Shown here: one piece after another, positions 37,588-47,314 of the stretch
Layout of the letters: the number at the start of each line of letters is the position of its first letter
Position numbering within the stretch: the stretch's first letter is position 1
Assembly (NCBI RefSeq): GCF_004123845.1
Contig: NZ_NBDP01000005.1
Coordinates: 310,001 to 374,000 of the forward strand
DNA from: Allobosea sp. Tri-44
Lineage (GTDB): Bacteria; Pseudomonadota; Alphaproteobacteria; Rhizobiales; Beijerinckiaceae
Length of the DNA: 64,000 nt
Direction: 5' to 3'
Program-made: the position numbers and the translations under genes
Notes under the pieces: model-generated
Seen by the model: the letters and a program-made list of their open reading frames with translations, nothing else
What the model was told of the DNA's origin: nothing
The model's database searches: none

Positions 37588-37709
37588 TCGCGGCTCCTTC
37601 TGATCTTGCGCGATACGATGGAAAGGTTGAACGGCGCTCATACAGGCTGCGCGCCGGAGATGCAAGGTTTGAACCGCCTTCCCCGCGCGCCGCGATGCGG
37701 GCGTGGCCA

Positions 37710-38597
37710 TTACGGCGACGCCACTGCCTTGAGCCATTGCCGGACGGCCTGAACATCCGCGCTGGCCATGTTCTCCTCGGTCGCGACCAGGTGATAGTGA
37801 TGCCCCTCGATAACCGGACCGAACGGGTGCACGAGCACGCCGCGCGAAAGCTCGTCCTCGACCAGGAACAGGCTCGTGATCACGACGCCCTGCCCTGCCA
37901 CGGCCGCCTGGATAGCGTGGCTTTCGTCGGTGAAGCGCAGGCCAGCCTCGACATTCAGTCCCGCGACCCGGGCCAGGGCCTGCCAGCATCGCCAATCCGG
38001 CTGCAGATCCCGACGCAGCCACTCCGAGTGGATCAGCCTCGCCGCAGTCAGATCGATGGGATCGCGGAGACCGAGCAAGGGGCTGCAGACCACGCCGAAA
38101 CGCTCCTGACACAGCGGTTCGGAGACCAGTCCCGGAAACGGGCCAGCACCGTAACGCACGGCGAGATCGGCAGCGCCGCTCACGAGATCGACGGCGTCGT
38201 CCGATGCATGCAGCCGCAAGGCAAATTGCGGCCACTGCGCCTGGAAAAGCCCCAGCGCCGAAATGAGGCGGCGCGCGGTGAAGAGCGCGGTCGCGCTGAC
38301 CGTCACCGCGCTGCGCTGAGGCCGAGGAGAGAGTTCGGCGATGGCGCGCGCGAAATTGTCCAGCCCATCCCTGAGCACGGGAAAGAGCTGCGCGCCGGCC
38401 TGCGTCAGCGAAACGCGCCGGACATGGCGCTCGAAGAGCGGCAGGCCAAGCGTCGCTTCCAGCAGCCGCAATTGATGGCTGACCGCCGTCGGCGTCACGG
38501 CCAGTTCCCGGGCCGCCTTCTGAAAGCTCAGATGCCGGGCGGCAGCCTCGAAGGCGCGAAGCGCAGCAAGCGGAGGAAGCTTCCGGGGCCCCGACAT
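37710..38597 (-). CDS. LysR-family regulator, GcvA-like
   Basis: A 295-aa regulator starting [20 protein letters not shown] with the typical GcvA-branch helix-turn-helix ([20 protein letters not shown], then [20 protein letters not shown]). The effector domain contains [20 protein letters not shown] and [20 protein letters not shown], also GcvA-like. The start at 38597 is chosen over one 20 codons upstream that lacks family similarity. It is divergent from an azoreductase gene, its probable target; three GATAG half-sites lie between them. Confidence 0.9.
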   Translation of the reverse strand: MSGPRKLPPLAALRAFEAAARHLSFQKAARELAVTPTAVSHQLRLLEATLGLPLFERHVRRVSLTQAGAQLFPVLRDGLDNFARAIAELSPRPQRSAVTVSATALFTARRLISALGLFQAQWPQFALRLHASDDAVDLVSGAADLAVRYGAGPFPGLVSEPLCQERFGVVCSPLLGLRDPIDLTAARLIHSEWLRRDLQPDWRCWQALARVAGLNVEAGLRFTDESHAIQAAVAGQGVVITSLFLVEDELSRGVLVHPFGPVIEGHHYHLVATEENMASADVQAVRQWLKAVASP

Positions 38598-38648
38598 GAG
38601 TGAAACTGGCTCATCTATCAGTTGAGGAATTCGATTTTGTTCGTCGGC

Positions 38649-38673
38649 AGATAGCAACCTATCTCACAGATAG
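38649..38673. promoter_or_regulatory. Candidate LysR binding site with repeated GATAG half-sites
   Basis: AGATAG (38649-38654) CAAC CTATCT (38659-38664) is a perfect inverted repeat, and a third AGATAG follows at 38668-38673; a further CTATC lies at 38615-38619. All are in the 117-bp gap between the divergent LysR and azoreductase genes. Clustered dyads are typical of LysR control regions. Confidence 0.5.
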
Positions 38674-38714
38674 CGAGAACATCGCATGAGAAATTTGAAT
38701 TCATGGAGATCGCC

Positions 38715-39425
38715 ATGCCGCCGCTTCACATTCTGCAGATCGATGCCAGCGCCCGTCCCGGGCGGTCCGGGGTCGACCCGCGCGGATCGCATACGCGCCG
38801 CCTGACCCATCGCTTCGCCGAGCGCTGGCAGGCGGCGCGGCCGCAGGACACGCTGACCTATCGCGATGTCGGGCTGCAGCCGCCCTCGCCCGTCAGCGGC
38901 GACTGGATCGCGGCCGCCTTCACCCGGCCCGAACGCCGGGACGCAGCGGCGCAGGCACAGCTCGCAGAGAGCGATGCCCTGGTGAACGAGCTTCTGCGCG
39001 CCGACCTCATCGTGATCGGCGCGCCGATGTATAATTTCGGCCTTCCAGCCCAGCTCAAGGCCTGGGTCGACAACGTGGTACGCGTCGGCGTCACCTTCGG
39101 CTTCGACCGCAGCCGGCAGGGCGAGCCCTATTGGCCGATGCTGCCGGCGGACAAGCGGATGGTCATCCTCTCCTCCCGCGGCGATTACGGCTACGCCCCC
39201 GGCGGCCGCCTCGAGGCCGTTAATCTGGTCGAGCGCGGCCTGAGCGTGCCGATGGGCTATCTTGGCCTGACCGAAACGCATTCGGTCGCCATCGAGTATG
39301 ACGAGTTCGCCGATGAGCGCTTGAGGGCGTCGATTTCCACGGCCGAAGCCGCTGTCGACGAACTGGTCGAGAAGCTCGCGCGCGACGCCGCCGAAACCAC
39401 GGATCGAGCGCTGGAGATCGCCTGA
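38715..39425 (+). CDS. NAD(P)H-dependent FMN oxidoreductase (azoreductase / flavodoxin-like fold)
   Basis: A 236-aa flavoprotein. It begins MPPLHILQIDASARPGRSGV and shows the AcpD/azoreductase signatures ADLIVIGAPMYNFGLPAQLK and AWVDNVVRVGVTFGFDRSR, then MVILSSRGDYGYAPGG. These enzymes reduce quinones and azo compounds with FMN. The ATG at 38715 follows GGAG at 38705-38708; an in-frame ATG at 38703 is less likely. The C-terminus is about 30 residues longer than E. coli AzoR. Divergent LysR regulator. Confidence 0.9.
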   Translation: MPPLHILQIDASARPGRSGVDPRGSHTRRLTHRFAERWQAARPQDTLTYRDVGLQPPSPVSGDWIAAAFTRPERRDAAAQAQLAESDALVNELLRADLIVIGAPMYNFGLPAQLKAWVDNVVRVGVTFGFDRSRQGEPYWPMLPADKRMVILSSRGDYGYAPGGRLEAVNLVERGLSVPMGYLGLTETHSVAIEYDEFADERLRASISTAEAAVDELVEKLARDAAETTDRALEIA

Positions 39426-39485
39426 CACAATCCAAGCGGCGCCAATCCCACGACCCGATCGGTGAGTACCGCCAGCGTCCGGGTA

Positions 39486-41186
39486 TCAGAGCCCGCGCAT
39501 GCGGGCGACGAGCTCCTCGACCAGCGGCTCGCGCTGCTCGACCTGGGCAGCCACGCGGCCGGCCATCGCCGGCAGCTCGTCGGGCCGCTGCTCGGAAAAG
39601 CGCATGCGCATCGTCGTCGCGACCGCCTCGCCGAAGGCGATCGCCTCACGATTGCCGATCGAGGAGAGGAAGGCGATGGTGCTGGCCGAGGCGTCGGCGA
39701 TCGCGGCGCGGATGATCTGCTGGTCGCGCTCGTTGCCAAGGCGCATGGCGAACACGGTCGAGCATTGCGACAGGATGGTCGGGTCGAGCTCGCCCGGACG
39801 CTGCGTCACGATGCCGAGATAGGCGCCGTATTTGCGCCCCTCCTTGGCGATGCGGGCGATGGCCTGGCGGGTCGGCGCGAAGCCGAGCGACTGGTCCTGC
39901 GGCACATAGCGATGCGCCTCCTCGCAGAGCAGCAGGATCTCGTAGCTGCCGCGGCTCGCCATGGCGAGGTCGAAGGCGAGCCGCGCCAGGCTGGACGCCA
40001 CGGCGTTGACGACCTCGGAGGGCAGCCCGGCGAGTTGGAACACGGTGATCGGCCGGCCCCGATGCGGCACGCGGAAGATCTGGCTGACCACCGGTGCGAT
40101 CGTCTCCATGCTGTTGGCATGGGCGAAGAGGAAGCCGTAGCGCGGATCGCTGTACAGCGTTTCGAGCCTGACTTTGAGCGCGCGCAGGGTGGTGCGCGGA
40201 TAGCGCAACTCGTGCAGCCCGATCAGTTCGTCGAGCGCGGTGAAGAGATCGGCGATGCGATAGGGCGCTGCGAGCTCGGCTGTTCCGCTGACCTCCCCCG
40301 GCCGGCGCGCGCCGGGATCGAGCGGCCGCTTCAGCACGCTGCTGCCGAGATCGCGCGCCATGTCATGGGCGGAGACGACGCGGTAGCGGCTGCGAGCCAC
40401 CGCAACGACCTCGCGCAGGATCTCGGCTTCGTCCTCCAATGGCGAGCGGCCACGGAAGACGATGTCGGCGAACTCCTCGAAGCGGAACAGCCAGAACGGC
40501 AGGTCGAGCGTGCTCGCATCGATCCGCACGCAGGTGTCCTGGAAGGCGTGGGCGTATTCGTTGTGGGGATCGAGGATCAGCACCCGCAGGTTCGGCCTCG
40601 CCGCCACGGCCTTGCGCAGCATCAGCGCCACGGCGCTCGATTTGCCGACGCCGGTGGTGCCGAGCACGGCGAAATGACGCGATAGCAGGCGCTCGATATC
40701 GACGCTCGCCGGAACCGCTGCATCCTGGGTCAGGGTACCGAGCGAGACAGCGCTGCGCTCGCCGAGATCATGGATGAGCGCCAGGTCCCGCGAGCGGATG
40801 CGATGCGCCAGCGCCCCGATCGGAGGGTAAGTAACGATACCGCTGTTGAAGCGCGCCGCGCCGTTCTCACCGTCGACGACCTCGCCGAGCAACTCGACCT
40901 CGATCGCGATGGCATTGGGGTAGGCTTCGTCCCAGACCGGCTGCAGCGCGCGCATTTCGTAGACAAGCCCGACGACACGGCTCGTCCCGAGACTGATCGA
41001 GATCAGGCGGCCGATCGCGCAGCCGTCATGGGTGCCGGGCGCACCGGACGCAGTGGCCGCGATGGTGGCGCGCGATCCCGTGCACGACACGACGCGACCG
41101 AGCGCGCGGTCGGCCGGCTGGTTCAGGTCTCGCCGATCCGGCGTGACCTTCGTCTCGAACTGCCGATGGTCGGCGGGAAGCTGCAT
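39486..41186 (-). CDS. HerA-like ATPase (DUF87 family)
   Basis: A 566-aa HerA/FtsK-superfamily ATPase. The N-terminal HAS-barrel-like domain includes GRLISISLGTSRVVGLVYEM. Walker A is FAVLGTTGVGKSSAVALML, followed by LILDPHNEYAHAF; Walker B is YEILLLCEEAHRYVPQDQSL; the arginine-containing KEGRKYGAYLGIVTQRPGEL is typical of HerA. HerA normally translocates DNA together with the nuclease NurA, but no nuclease gene is nearby. The role is therefore open: DNA processing, repair or a stand-alone translocase. It stands between the azoreductase gene and the divergent pdxJ gene. Confidence 0.88.
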   Translation of the reverse strand: MQLPADHRQFETKVTPDRRDLNQPADRALGRVVSCTGSRATIAATASGAPGTHDGCAIGRLISISLGTSRVVGLVYEMRALQPVWDEAYPNAIAIEVELLGEVVDGENGAARFNSGIVTYPPIGALAHRIRSRDLALIHDLGERSAVSLGTLTQDAAVPASVDIERLLSRHFAVLGTTGVGKSSAVALMLRKAVAARPNLRVLILDPHNEYAHAFQDTCVRIDASTLDLPFWLFRFEEFADIVFRGRSPLEDEAEILREVVAVARSRYRVVSAHDMARDLGSSVLKRPLDPGARRPGEVSGTAELAAPYRIADLFTALDELIGLHELRYPRTTLRALKVRLETLYSDPRYGFLFAHANSMETIAPVVSQIFRVPHRGRPITVFQLAGLPSEVVNAVASSLARLAFDLAMASRGSYEILLLCEEAHRYVPQDQSLGFAPTRQAIARIAKEGRKYGAYLGIVTQRPGELDPTILSQCSTVFAMRLGNERDQQIIRAAIADASASTIAFLSSIGNREAIAFGEAVATTMRMRFSEQRPDELPAMAGRVAAQVEQREPLVEELVARMRGL

Positions 41187-41389
41187 GACAGGTCCGAAAA
41201 GGCGATGGGACGATGCCGGAAGCTAGGTGCCAGGGCTTAATAAGCGTCACGCCGCAGATTGCGTGTAGATTCCTGATACACACGCAATACGTGTGGGATT
41301 GATCACCAATACTGACGGCGTTGATCACATCCCTTGCCTTGAACCCGCGCCTGACGCGGCGTAGACGGCAAAGGACGAGGGGGGCGACG

Positions 41390-42142
41390 ATGACCAAGAA
41401 CCGCTTGCGCCTGGGCGTGAACATCGACCATGTCGCGACCGTGCGGAATGCACGCGGTGGCGCCCTGCCCGACCCGGTGCGCGCCGCCCTTCTCGCGGTG
41501 GCTGCCGGCGCCGACGGAATCACCGCCCATCTGCGCGAAGACCGGCGCCATATCCGCGACGCCGACATACAAAGGCTCGCGAGCGAACTCTCCAAGCCGC
41601 TGAATTTCGAGATGGCGGCGACGGCGGAGATGATCGGCCTTGCCGAGAGATTCAAGCCGCACGCAGCCTGCCTCGTGCCCGAGAAGCGTGAGGAGCGTAC
41701 CACCGAGGGCGGGCTCGACGTGGTCGGCCAGGCGGACGCATTGGCCGCGCCGATCGCGCAGCTCAAAGCTGCCGGCTGCCGCGTCTCGCTGTTCATCGAG
41801 GCCGACGAGGCGCCGATCGCGATGGCGGCGAAGCTTGGCGCGCCGGTGGTCGAGCTTCATACCGGCACCTGGTGCCATGCTGTCGCCGATGGCCATGCCG
41901 ACAAGGCGCAGGCCGAGTTCGAGCGGCTCGCCAATGGCGCGGCATTCGCCGCCTCGCTTGGGCTGGAGGTCCATGCCGGTCACGGGCTCGACTACGACAC
42001 CGCGCGCAAGCTCGCCGGTGTTCCCGACTTCGTCGAGTTCAATATCGGCCATTTCCTGGTCGGAGAGGCGATCTTCGTCGGCTTCGAGACCGCGATCGCC
42101 GTGATGCGGCGGGCAATGGACGAAGGACGCGCCGCGAGCTAA
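41390..42142 (+). CDS. pdxJ: Pyridoxine 5'-phosphate synthase
   Basis: A 250-aa TIM-barrel enzyme that joins 1-deoxy-D-xylulose 5-phosphate with 3-amino-2-oxopropyl phosphate in vitamin B6 synthesis. It starts [20 protein letters not shown] and shows [39 protein letters not shown] and [20 protein letters not shown]. The start at 41390 has GAGGGGG just upstream. acpS follows after 9 bp, the conserved pdxJ-acpS pair. Confidence 0.96.
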   Translation: MTKNRLRLGVNIDHVATVRNARGGALPDPVRAALLAVAAGADGITAHLREDRRHIRDADIQRLASELSKPLNFEMAATAEMIGLAERFKPHAACLVPEKREERTTEGGLDVVGQADALAAPIAQLKAAGCRVSLFIEADEAPIAMAAKLGAPVVELHTGTWCHAVADGHADKAQAEFERLANGAAFAASLGLEVHAGHGLDYDTARKLAGVPDFVEFNIGHFLVGEAIFVGFETAIAVMRRAMDEGRAAS

Positions 42143-42151
42143 ATCGCTGGC

Positions 42152-42556
42152 ATGATCCTCGGCATCGGTTCCGATCTCTGCGACATCCGCCGCATCGAGA
42201 ATTCGCTCGCTCGCTTCGGCGAGCGCTTCACCCAGCGTATCTTCACAGCTGGCGAGCAGGCGAAATCCGATCGCCGGGCGACGCGCGCCGCTTCTTACGC
42301 CCGCCGCTTCGCCGCCAAGGAGGCCTGCTCGAAGGCGCTCGGGACCGGCATCAGGTCAGGCGTGTTCTGGCGCGACATGGAGGTGATCAATCTGCCGAGC
42401 GGGCGGCCGACCATGCGGCTCACCGGCGGCGCTGCGGCGCGACTGGCGGAGATGACCCCGCCCGGGCATGAGGCGGTCGTGCATGTCTCGCTGACCGACG
42501 ACCCGCCACTGGCGCAGGCCTTCGTGGTGATCGAGGCCAGGCCGGTTCGGGCCTGA
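42152..42556 (+). CDS. acpS: Holo-[acyl-carrier-protein] synthase
   Basis: A 134-aa enzyme that transfers the 4'-phosphopantetheine arm from CoA to acyl carrier protein. It begins [20 protein letters not shown], and [18 protein letters not shown] holds the conserved metal and CoA residues (Asp8 and the Glu of AKEA). It sits 9 bp behind pdxJ. In relatives lepB-rnc-era follow directly; here aqpZ and mscS lie in between. Confidence 0.95.
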   Translation: MILGIGSDLCDIRRIENSLARFGERFTQRIFTAGEQAKSDRRATRAASYARRFAAKEACSKALGTGIRSGVFWRDMEVINLPSGRPTMRLTGGAAARLAEMTPPGHEAVVHVSLTDDPPLAQAFVVIEARPVRA

Positions 42557-42572
42557 CCTCGGTTAGCAAGAT

Positions 42573-43304
42573 TTACTCGGCCGGGGCCGGCGTGACGCCG
42601 GTGACCTCGCCCCTCGGCTCCTCGCTCAGCCAGCGATAAACGACGCCGCCGAGCGCACCGCCGATGATCGGCGCCAGCCAGAACAGCCAGAGCTGCTGGA
42701 TCGCCCAGCCGCCGACGAACAGAGCCGGCCCGGTCGAGCGCGCCGGATTGACCGAGGTGTTGGTCACCGGGATGCTGACGAGGTGGATCAGGCAGAGCCC
42801 AAGGCCGATCGCGAGCGGGGCGAAGCCGGCCGGCGCCTTGCCATGGGTCGCGCCCATGATGATGAACAGGAACATCATCGTCATCACCACTTCGGTCAGG
42901 AAGGCCGAGGCCAGCCCGTACTTTCCGGGTGAATGCTCGCCGAAGCCGTTGGAAGCGAAGCCCTTGGCGAGATCGAAGCCGGGCGCTCCGACCGCGATGA
43001 AATAGAGCACGGTGGCGCCGATGATCGCGCCGACGACCTGCGCGACGATGTACGGGACGACCTGACTAGCCGGGAACCGCCCGCCTGCCGCCAGGCCGAC
43101 GGTCACTGCAGGATTGAGATGGCAACCGGAGATGTGGCCGATCGCATAGGCCATGGTGACGACGGTCAGGCCGAAGGCGAGCGAGACGCCGAGCAGGCCG
43201 ATGCCGACCTGCGGAAAACCGGCAGCGATGACGGCGCTGCCGCAGCCGGCGAAGGTCAACCAGAAGGTACCAATAGCTTCCGCGGCATATTTCTTCGTGC
43301 TCAT
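42573..43304 (-). CDS. aqpZ: Aquaporin Z
   Basis: A 243-aa six-helix water channel. Both NPA boxes are present: [17 protein letters not shown] and [18 protein letters not shown]; the arginine of the selectivity filter is in NPARS. It begins [20 protein letters not shown]. The narrow-filter residues (Phe in TFWLTF, His in [11 protein letters not shown], Thr) match AqpZ rather than glycerol facilitators. It is convergent with acpS and divergent from mscS. Confidence 0.94.
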   Translation of the reverse strand: MSTKKYAAEAIGTFWLTFAGCGSAVIAAGFPQVGIGLLGVSLAFGLTVVTMAYAIGHISGCHLNPAVTVGLAAGGRFPASQVVPYIVAQVVGAIIGATVLYFIAVGAPGFDLAKGFASNGFGEHSPGKYGLASAFLTEVVMTMMFLFIIMGATHGKAPAGFAPLAIGLGLCLIHLVSIPVTNTSVNPARSTGPALFVGGWAIQQLWLFWLAPIIGGALGGVVYRWLSEEPRGEVTGVTPAPAE

Positions 43305-43485
43305 GGCGATTCGCCCCAAGGTTGCGGGTCACGAAACTGTGATCCCCGGCAGACCTAGCGTCAATCGCCGGAAATCGACTGCCCACCGTGCAATCCAGGG
43401 CGAACGATCACCCGCTTGACGTGTGCTGCATCCTTTGCGGCCTTGCCGCGTTGCAGCATGAGCGACCGGTCATGCGGGAGATCAG

Positions 43486-44598
43486 ATGGCATTCGATGAG
43501 ATCATGCGGGGCATGGAAGCCCGGCTCTCCTGGCTCCCGGCCTGGAGCATCAGCCTCGTCCTGTTCGCAATAGCCTTCGCCTTGGCCCTGACGATCCACC
43601 GGATCGCCTATGAGATCATGACCCGGATCGTGGCGAATTGGGACCTGTTCTGGCGCTCGCTGGTCTCACGCACCTTCGGCCCGGCGCGTTTCACGGTGAT
43701 CACGCTGGCGCTGTCCTTCGCCGCCTCGATCGCGCCGCTATCGCAGACGCAGGCGACGCTGATCCGGCATGTGCTGCTGATCTGCTTCGTCGCGCTCGTC
43801 GCCTGGATCGCCAAGACCGCGCTGCACATCTGGACGACGGTCTATCTGCGCCGCTTCAAGCTCGATGCCGAAGACAATCTCCTGGCGCGCAAGCACGTCA
43901 CGCAGACGAAGATCCTGCGCCGGATCGCCGAGATCATGGTCGTCGTCGTCGCCGTCGCGGCGATGCTGATGACCTTCGACGGGGTCAGGCAATACGGCGT
44001 CAGTCTGCTCGCTTCGGCAGGCGCGGCCGGTCTCGTCGTCGGTCTCGCCCTCCAGCCCTTGCTGAAGAACGTCTTCGCCGGCATCCAACTCGCGGTGACC
44101 CAGCCGATCCGGATCGACGACGCCGTGCTGATCGAGGGCGAATGGGGCAATGTCGAGGAGATCACTTCGACCTATGTCGTGATCCGGCTCTGGGACTGGC
44201 GCCGGATGATCCTGCCTTTGTCCTACTTCATCGAAAAGCCGTTCCAGAACTGGACCCGCGACGATGCCGCGCTGATCGGCACGGTGATGATCTATCTCGA
44301 TTATACGACGCCGATCGAGGCGGTGCGCCGCAAGGTCGAGGAGATCGCAGCAGCGTCGCGGCTCTGGGACAGGCGCGTCGTCAACGTCCAGGTCACCGAT
44401 TTCAAGCAGTCGACCATGGAGGTGCGCATCCTCGTCAGTGCCGGCACCTCGCCGCGCGTCTTCGACCTGCGCTGCGAGATGCGCGAGCAGATCGTCGCCT
44501 TCCTGCAGCGCGAATATCCGCATGCCCTGCCCCGGATCAGAGCTGAGCAATTGCAGCCGGCGCACGGCGGAACTGCGGCGGTGACGGCGGTGCAATGA
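43486..44598 (+). CDS. Mechanosensitive channel of the MscS family
   Basis: A 370-aa membrane protein with four hydrophobic segments and the MscS pore helix LLASAGAAGLVVGLALQPLL followed by KNVFAGIQLAVTQPIRIDDA, and the beta domain NVEEITSTYVVIRLWDWRRM. The N-terminal half has extra helices compared with E. coli MscS (286 aa). It would release solutes under hypo-osmotic shock. It is divergent from aqpZ, so water entry and solute release are encoded side by side, although whether they are co-regulated is unknown. Confidence 0.9.
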   Translation: MAFDEIMRGMEARLSWLPAWSISLVLFAIAFALALTIHRIAYEIMTRIVANWDLFWRSLVSRTFGPARFTVITLALSFAASIAPLSQTQATLIRHVLLICFVALVAWIAKTALHIWTTVYLRRFKLDAEDNLLARKHVTQTKILRRIAEIMVVVVAVAAMLMTFDGVRQYGVSLLASAGAAGLVVGLALQPLLKNVFAGIQLAVTQPIRIDDAVLIEGEWGNVEEITSTYVVIRLWDWRRMILPLSYFIEKPFQNWTRDDAALIGTVMIYLDYTTPIEAVRRKVEEIAAASRLWDRRVVNVQVTDFKQSTMEVRILVSAGTSPRVFDLRCEMREQIVAFLQREYPHALPRIRAEQLQPAHGGTAAVTAVQ

Positions 44599-44726
44599 CC
44601 CGGTGAGCCATCATATTTGTTGCCGCGTCGCTGCGGCGGCACGTACCGGCCTTGCAAAAGTGGTTTCCACTTTGACGGAACATGCTCTAGACCGCGCTCT
44701 CGAAACGTAGCCAGCAGGAGGCCCGT

Positions 44727-45491
44727 GTGGCCAACGACGCCGAGATCAAGAGCAAGACCAAGGACGAAGGCGGCATCCTCGAGACGATCAAGGTCGTCGT
44801 CCAGGCCCTGCTGATCGCCCTGGTGATCCGGACCCTGCTGTTCCAGCCCTTCAACATCCCCTCGGGCTCGCTGATCCCGACGCTGCTCATCGGCGACTAC
44901 CTGTTCGTCTCGAAATACACCTATGGCTATTCGAAGCACTCGATGCCGTTCAGCCCGCCGCTGTTCCAGGGCCGGGTCTGGGCGGCCGAGCCGAAGCGTG
45001 GCGACATCGCCGTGTTCAAGCTGCCGAGCGACAATTCGACCGACTACATCAAGCGCGTCATCGGCCTGCCGGGCGACCGCATCCAGATGATCGACGGCAT
45101 CCTGCACATCAACAACCAGCCGGTGAAGCGCGAGCGCATCGCCGATTTCGTCACCAACGACGCATGGGGCCGCGCCACGACCGCGATTCAGTATCGCGAG
45201 ACGCTGCCGAACGGCGTCAGCCACCAGATCATCGAGCGCGAGGGCGACACCGGCACCTTCGACAACACCCCGGTGTTCCGCGTGCCCGACGGCCATTTCT
45301 TCATGATGGGTGACAATCGCGACAACTCGCTCGATTCGCGCGACCGCAGCGTCGGCTACGTGCCGTTCGAGAACTTTGTCGGCCGCGCCGAGATCATCTT
45401 CTTCTCGATCGACGAGGGCGCGTCGGCCTGGCGCATCTGGGAATGGCCCTGGACGGTGCGCTGGAACCGCATGTTCTCGACGATCAAGTGA
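44727..45491 (+). CDS. lepB: Signal peptidase I
   Basis: A 254-aa inner-membrane protease that removes Sec and Tat signal peptides. One membrane helix (VVVQALLIALVIRTLLFQPF) is followed by the catalytic serine in NIPSGSLIPTLLIGDYLFV, the lysine in TDYIKRVIGLPGDRIQM, and the box E region GHFFMMGDNRDNSLDSR. The serine is in P-S-G-S-L rather than P-S-G-S-M, a common variant. Its stop overlaps the GTG start of rnc by 4 bp. Confidence 0.96.
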   Translation: MANDAEIKSKTKDEGGILETIKVVVQALLIALVIRTLLFQPFNIPSGSLIPTLLIGDYLFVSKYTYGYSKHSMPFSPPLFQGRVWAAEPKRGDIAVFKLPSDNSTDYIKRVIGLPGDRIQMIDGILHINNQPVKRERIADFVTNDAWGRATTAIQYRETLPNGVSHQIIEREGDTGTFDNTPVFRVPDGHFFMMGDNRDNSLDSRDRSVGYVPFENFVGRAEIIFFSIDEGASAWRIWEWPWTVRWNRMFSTIK

Positions 45492-46219
45492 GCAAGACGA
45501 CCGACAGCGGCCGCAAGCTGCCCGAGCTCTCGCGGCTCGAGGACAGGCTCGGCCACCGCTTCCGCGACCGAAGCCTGCTGGAGACGGCGCTCACCCATAT
45601 GAGCGCCGACACGCGCCGGATCGCGAGCTATCAGCGGCTCGAATTCCTCGGTGACCGGGTGCTGGGCCTCTCGGTCGCCGACATGCTGTTCACCACCTAT
45701 CCGCAGGCCGAGGAAGGCGACATGTCGCGCCGCCTCGCCGACCTCGTGCGCAAGGAGACCTGCGCCGAGGTTGCGGCGGCCTGGGACGTCGGCCCGCACT
45801 TGCGGCTCGGTGAGGGCGAGATACTCTCGGGCGCTCGCAAGAACAAGGCGATCCTGGCCGATGCCTGCGAAGCGATCATCGGTGCGGTCTTCATCGATGG
45901 CGGCTATGATGCCGCCCGCAAGCTGGTCGAGGCGGGGTTCGGCGAGCGGCTGCTGAAGCCCGTGACGCCCTTGCGCGACGCCAAGACTGCGCTGCAGGAA
46001 TGGGCGCAGGGCCAGGGGCATCCGACCCCGACCTATGCCGAGCGCGGCCGCTCCGGCCCGGACCACGCGCCGATCTTCCGCATCATCGTGCGGATCGGCG
46101 CATTGGCCGAGGCGGAAGCCGAGGGGCGCTCGAAGCGGTTGGCGGAGCAGGCCGCCGCCGAAGCCTTCCTGCGCCGGCAGGGCCTGTGGAACGAGACGAT
46201 GGAGGGCGAGCATGGCTGA
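45488..46219 (+). CDS. rnc: Ribonuclease III
   Basis: A 243-aa double-strand-specific RNase for rRNA and mRNA processing. The catalytic signature is RLEFLGDRVLGLSVADML, with KNKAILADACEAIIGAVFID, and a C-terminal dsRNA-binding domain begins at about DAKTALQEWAQGQGHPTPTY. It starts with GTG at 45488, overlapping lepB (GTGA), and overlaps era by 8 bp at its end. The frame is open further upstream inside lepB but that is shadow. Confidence 0.96.
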   Translation: MSKTTDSGRKLPELSRLEDRLGHRFRDRSLLETALTHMSADTRRIASYQRLEFLGDRVLGLSVADMLFTTYPQAEEGDMSRRLADLVRKETCAEVAAAWDVGPHLRLGEGEILSGARKNKAILADACEAIIGAVFIDGGYDAARKLVEAGFGERLLKPVTPLRDAKTALQEWAQGQGHPTPTYAERGRSGPDHAPIFRIIVRIGALAEAEAEGRSKRLAEQAAAEAFLRRQGLWNETMEGEHG

Positions 46220-47123
46220 GCCTGATAAGGCGACCCGCTGCGGTTTCGTCGCGCTGATCGGCGCGCCCAATGCCGGCAAGTCGACGCTGCTCAACCAGCT
46301 CGTCGGCGCCAAGGTCTCGATCGTCTCGCGCAAGGTGCAGACGACACGCACCCAGGTGCGCGGTATCGCGCTCACAGGGCCGACGCAGGTCATCTTCGTC
46401 GACACGCCCGGCATCTTCGCACCCAAGCGCCGGCTTGACCGCGCCATGGTGACGAGCGCCTGGGGCGGGGCGACCGATGCAGACCTGATCGGCGTGCTGA
46501 TCGATGTCGGGCGCTTCGACCATGAGGAGAATACTGCGCTGCTGGAGAAGCTCGTCCAGCTGAAGCAGCCGAAATTCCTGATTCTCAACAAGATCGACAC
46601 GATCCCGAAGGAGAAGCTGCTCGCCATTACCACGGCCGTGAACGAGCAATCCAAATTCGAGGCGACCTTCATGGTCGCGGCGCTGACCGGTTATGGCGTC
46701 AAGGACATCCTCACCTGGCTGGAGACGCGGCTGAAGCCCGGCCCGTGGCTTTATCCGGAGGATCAGATCTCGGATGCGCCGCTGCGCTTCCTCGCCGCCG
46801 AGATCACCCGCGAGAAGATCTTCGAGCGGCTGCATGATGAGCTGCCCTATCGCTCGACGGTCGAGACCGAGAGCTGGCAGCAGCGCCCGGACGGCTCGGT
46901 CCGGATCGAGCAGACCATCTATGTCGAGCGCGAGGGCCAGCGGAAGATCGTGCTCGGCGAAGGCGGGCAGACGATCAAGGCGATCGGCCAGAAGGCGCGC
47001 GTCGAGATCGCCGAAGCGGCCGAGGCGAAGGTGCACCTGTTCCTGTTCGTCAAGGTCCGCGAGAACTGGAGCGACGACCCGGAGCGCTATCGCGAAATGG
47101 GATTGGAGTTTCCGAAAGGCTGA
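46212..47123 (+). CDS. era: GTPase Era
   Basis: A 303-aa GTPase needed for 30S subunit maturation. G motifs: GAPNAGKSTLLNQLVG, the TT of QTTRTQVRG, DTPGIFAPKRRLDR and NKIDTIPKEK. A C-terminal KH domain is seen as VEREGQRKIVLGEGGQTIK. Era, rnc and lepB are one operon. The N-terminal 59 codons of the wider frame lie within rnc and are excluded. Confidence 0.97.
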   Translation: MAEPDKATRCGFVALIGAPNAGKSTLLNQLVGAKVSIVSRKVQTTRTQVRGIALTGPTQVIFVDTPGIFAPKRRLDRAMVTSAWGGATDADLIGVLIDVGRFDHEENTALLEKLVQLKQPKFLILNKIDTIPKEKLLAITTAVNEQSKFEATFMVAALTGYGVKDILTWLETRLKPGPWLYPEDQISDAPLRFLAAEITREKIFERLHDELPYRSTVETESWQQRPDGSVRIEQTIYVEREGQRKIVLGEGGQTIKAIGQKARVEIAEAAEAKVHLFLFVKVRENWSDDPERYREMGLEFPKG

Positions 47124-47314
47124 ACACTTAAAGCTGAACACTGGAGTTTGCGCACGCTTAGCTGGCAAAATTCGCTCGCAATCTTGCGCGGTACGCCGCA
47201 TTCACCACATAAACGCCGAAGGGCCGCTCGATTTGGAGCGCCAACCCGACATTATTCAACCTTGATCCGTGCCGATTCTTATTGATCGACTCGATTTAAG
47301 CCAGGAGCCATTAC

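Noticed and set aside
39486..41186. HerA-based antiphage defence system
   Set aside because: No nuclease, SIR2 or other effector gene is adjacent, and the neighbours are housekeeping genes.
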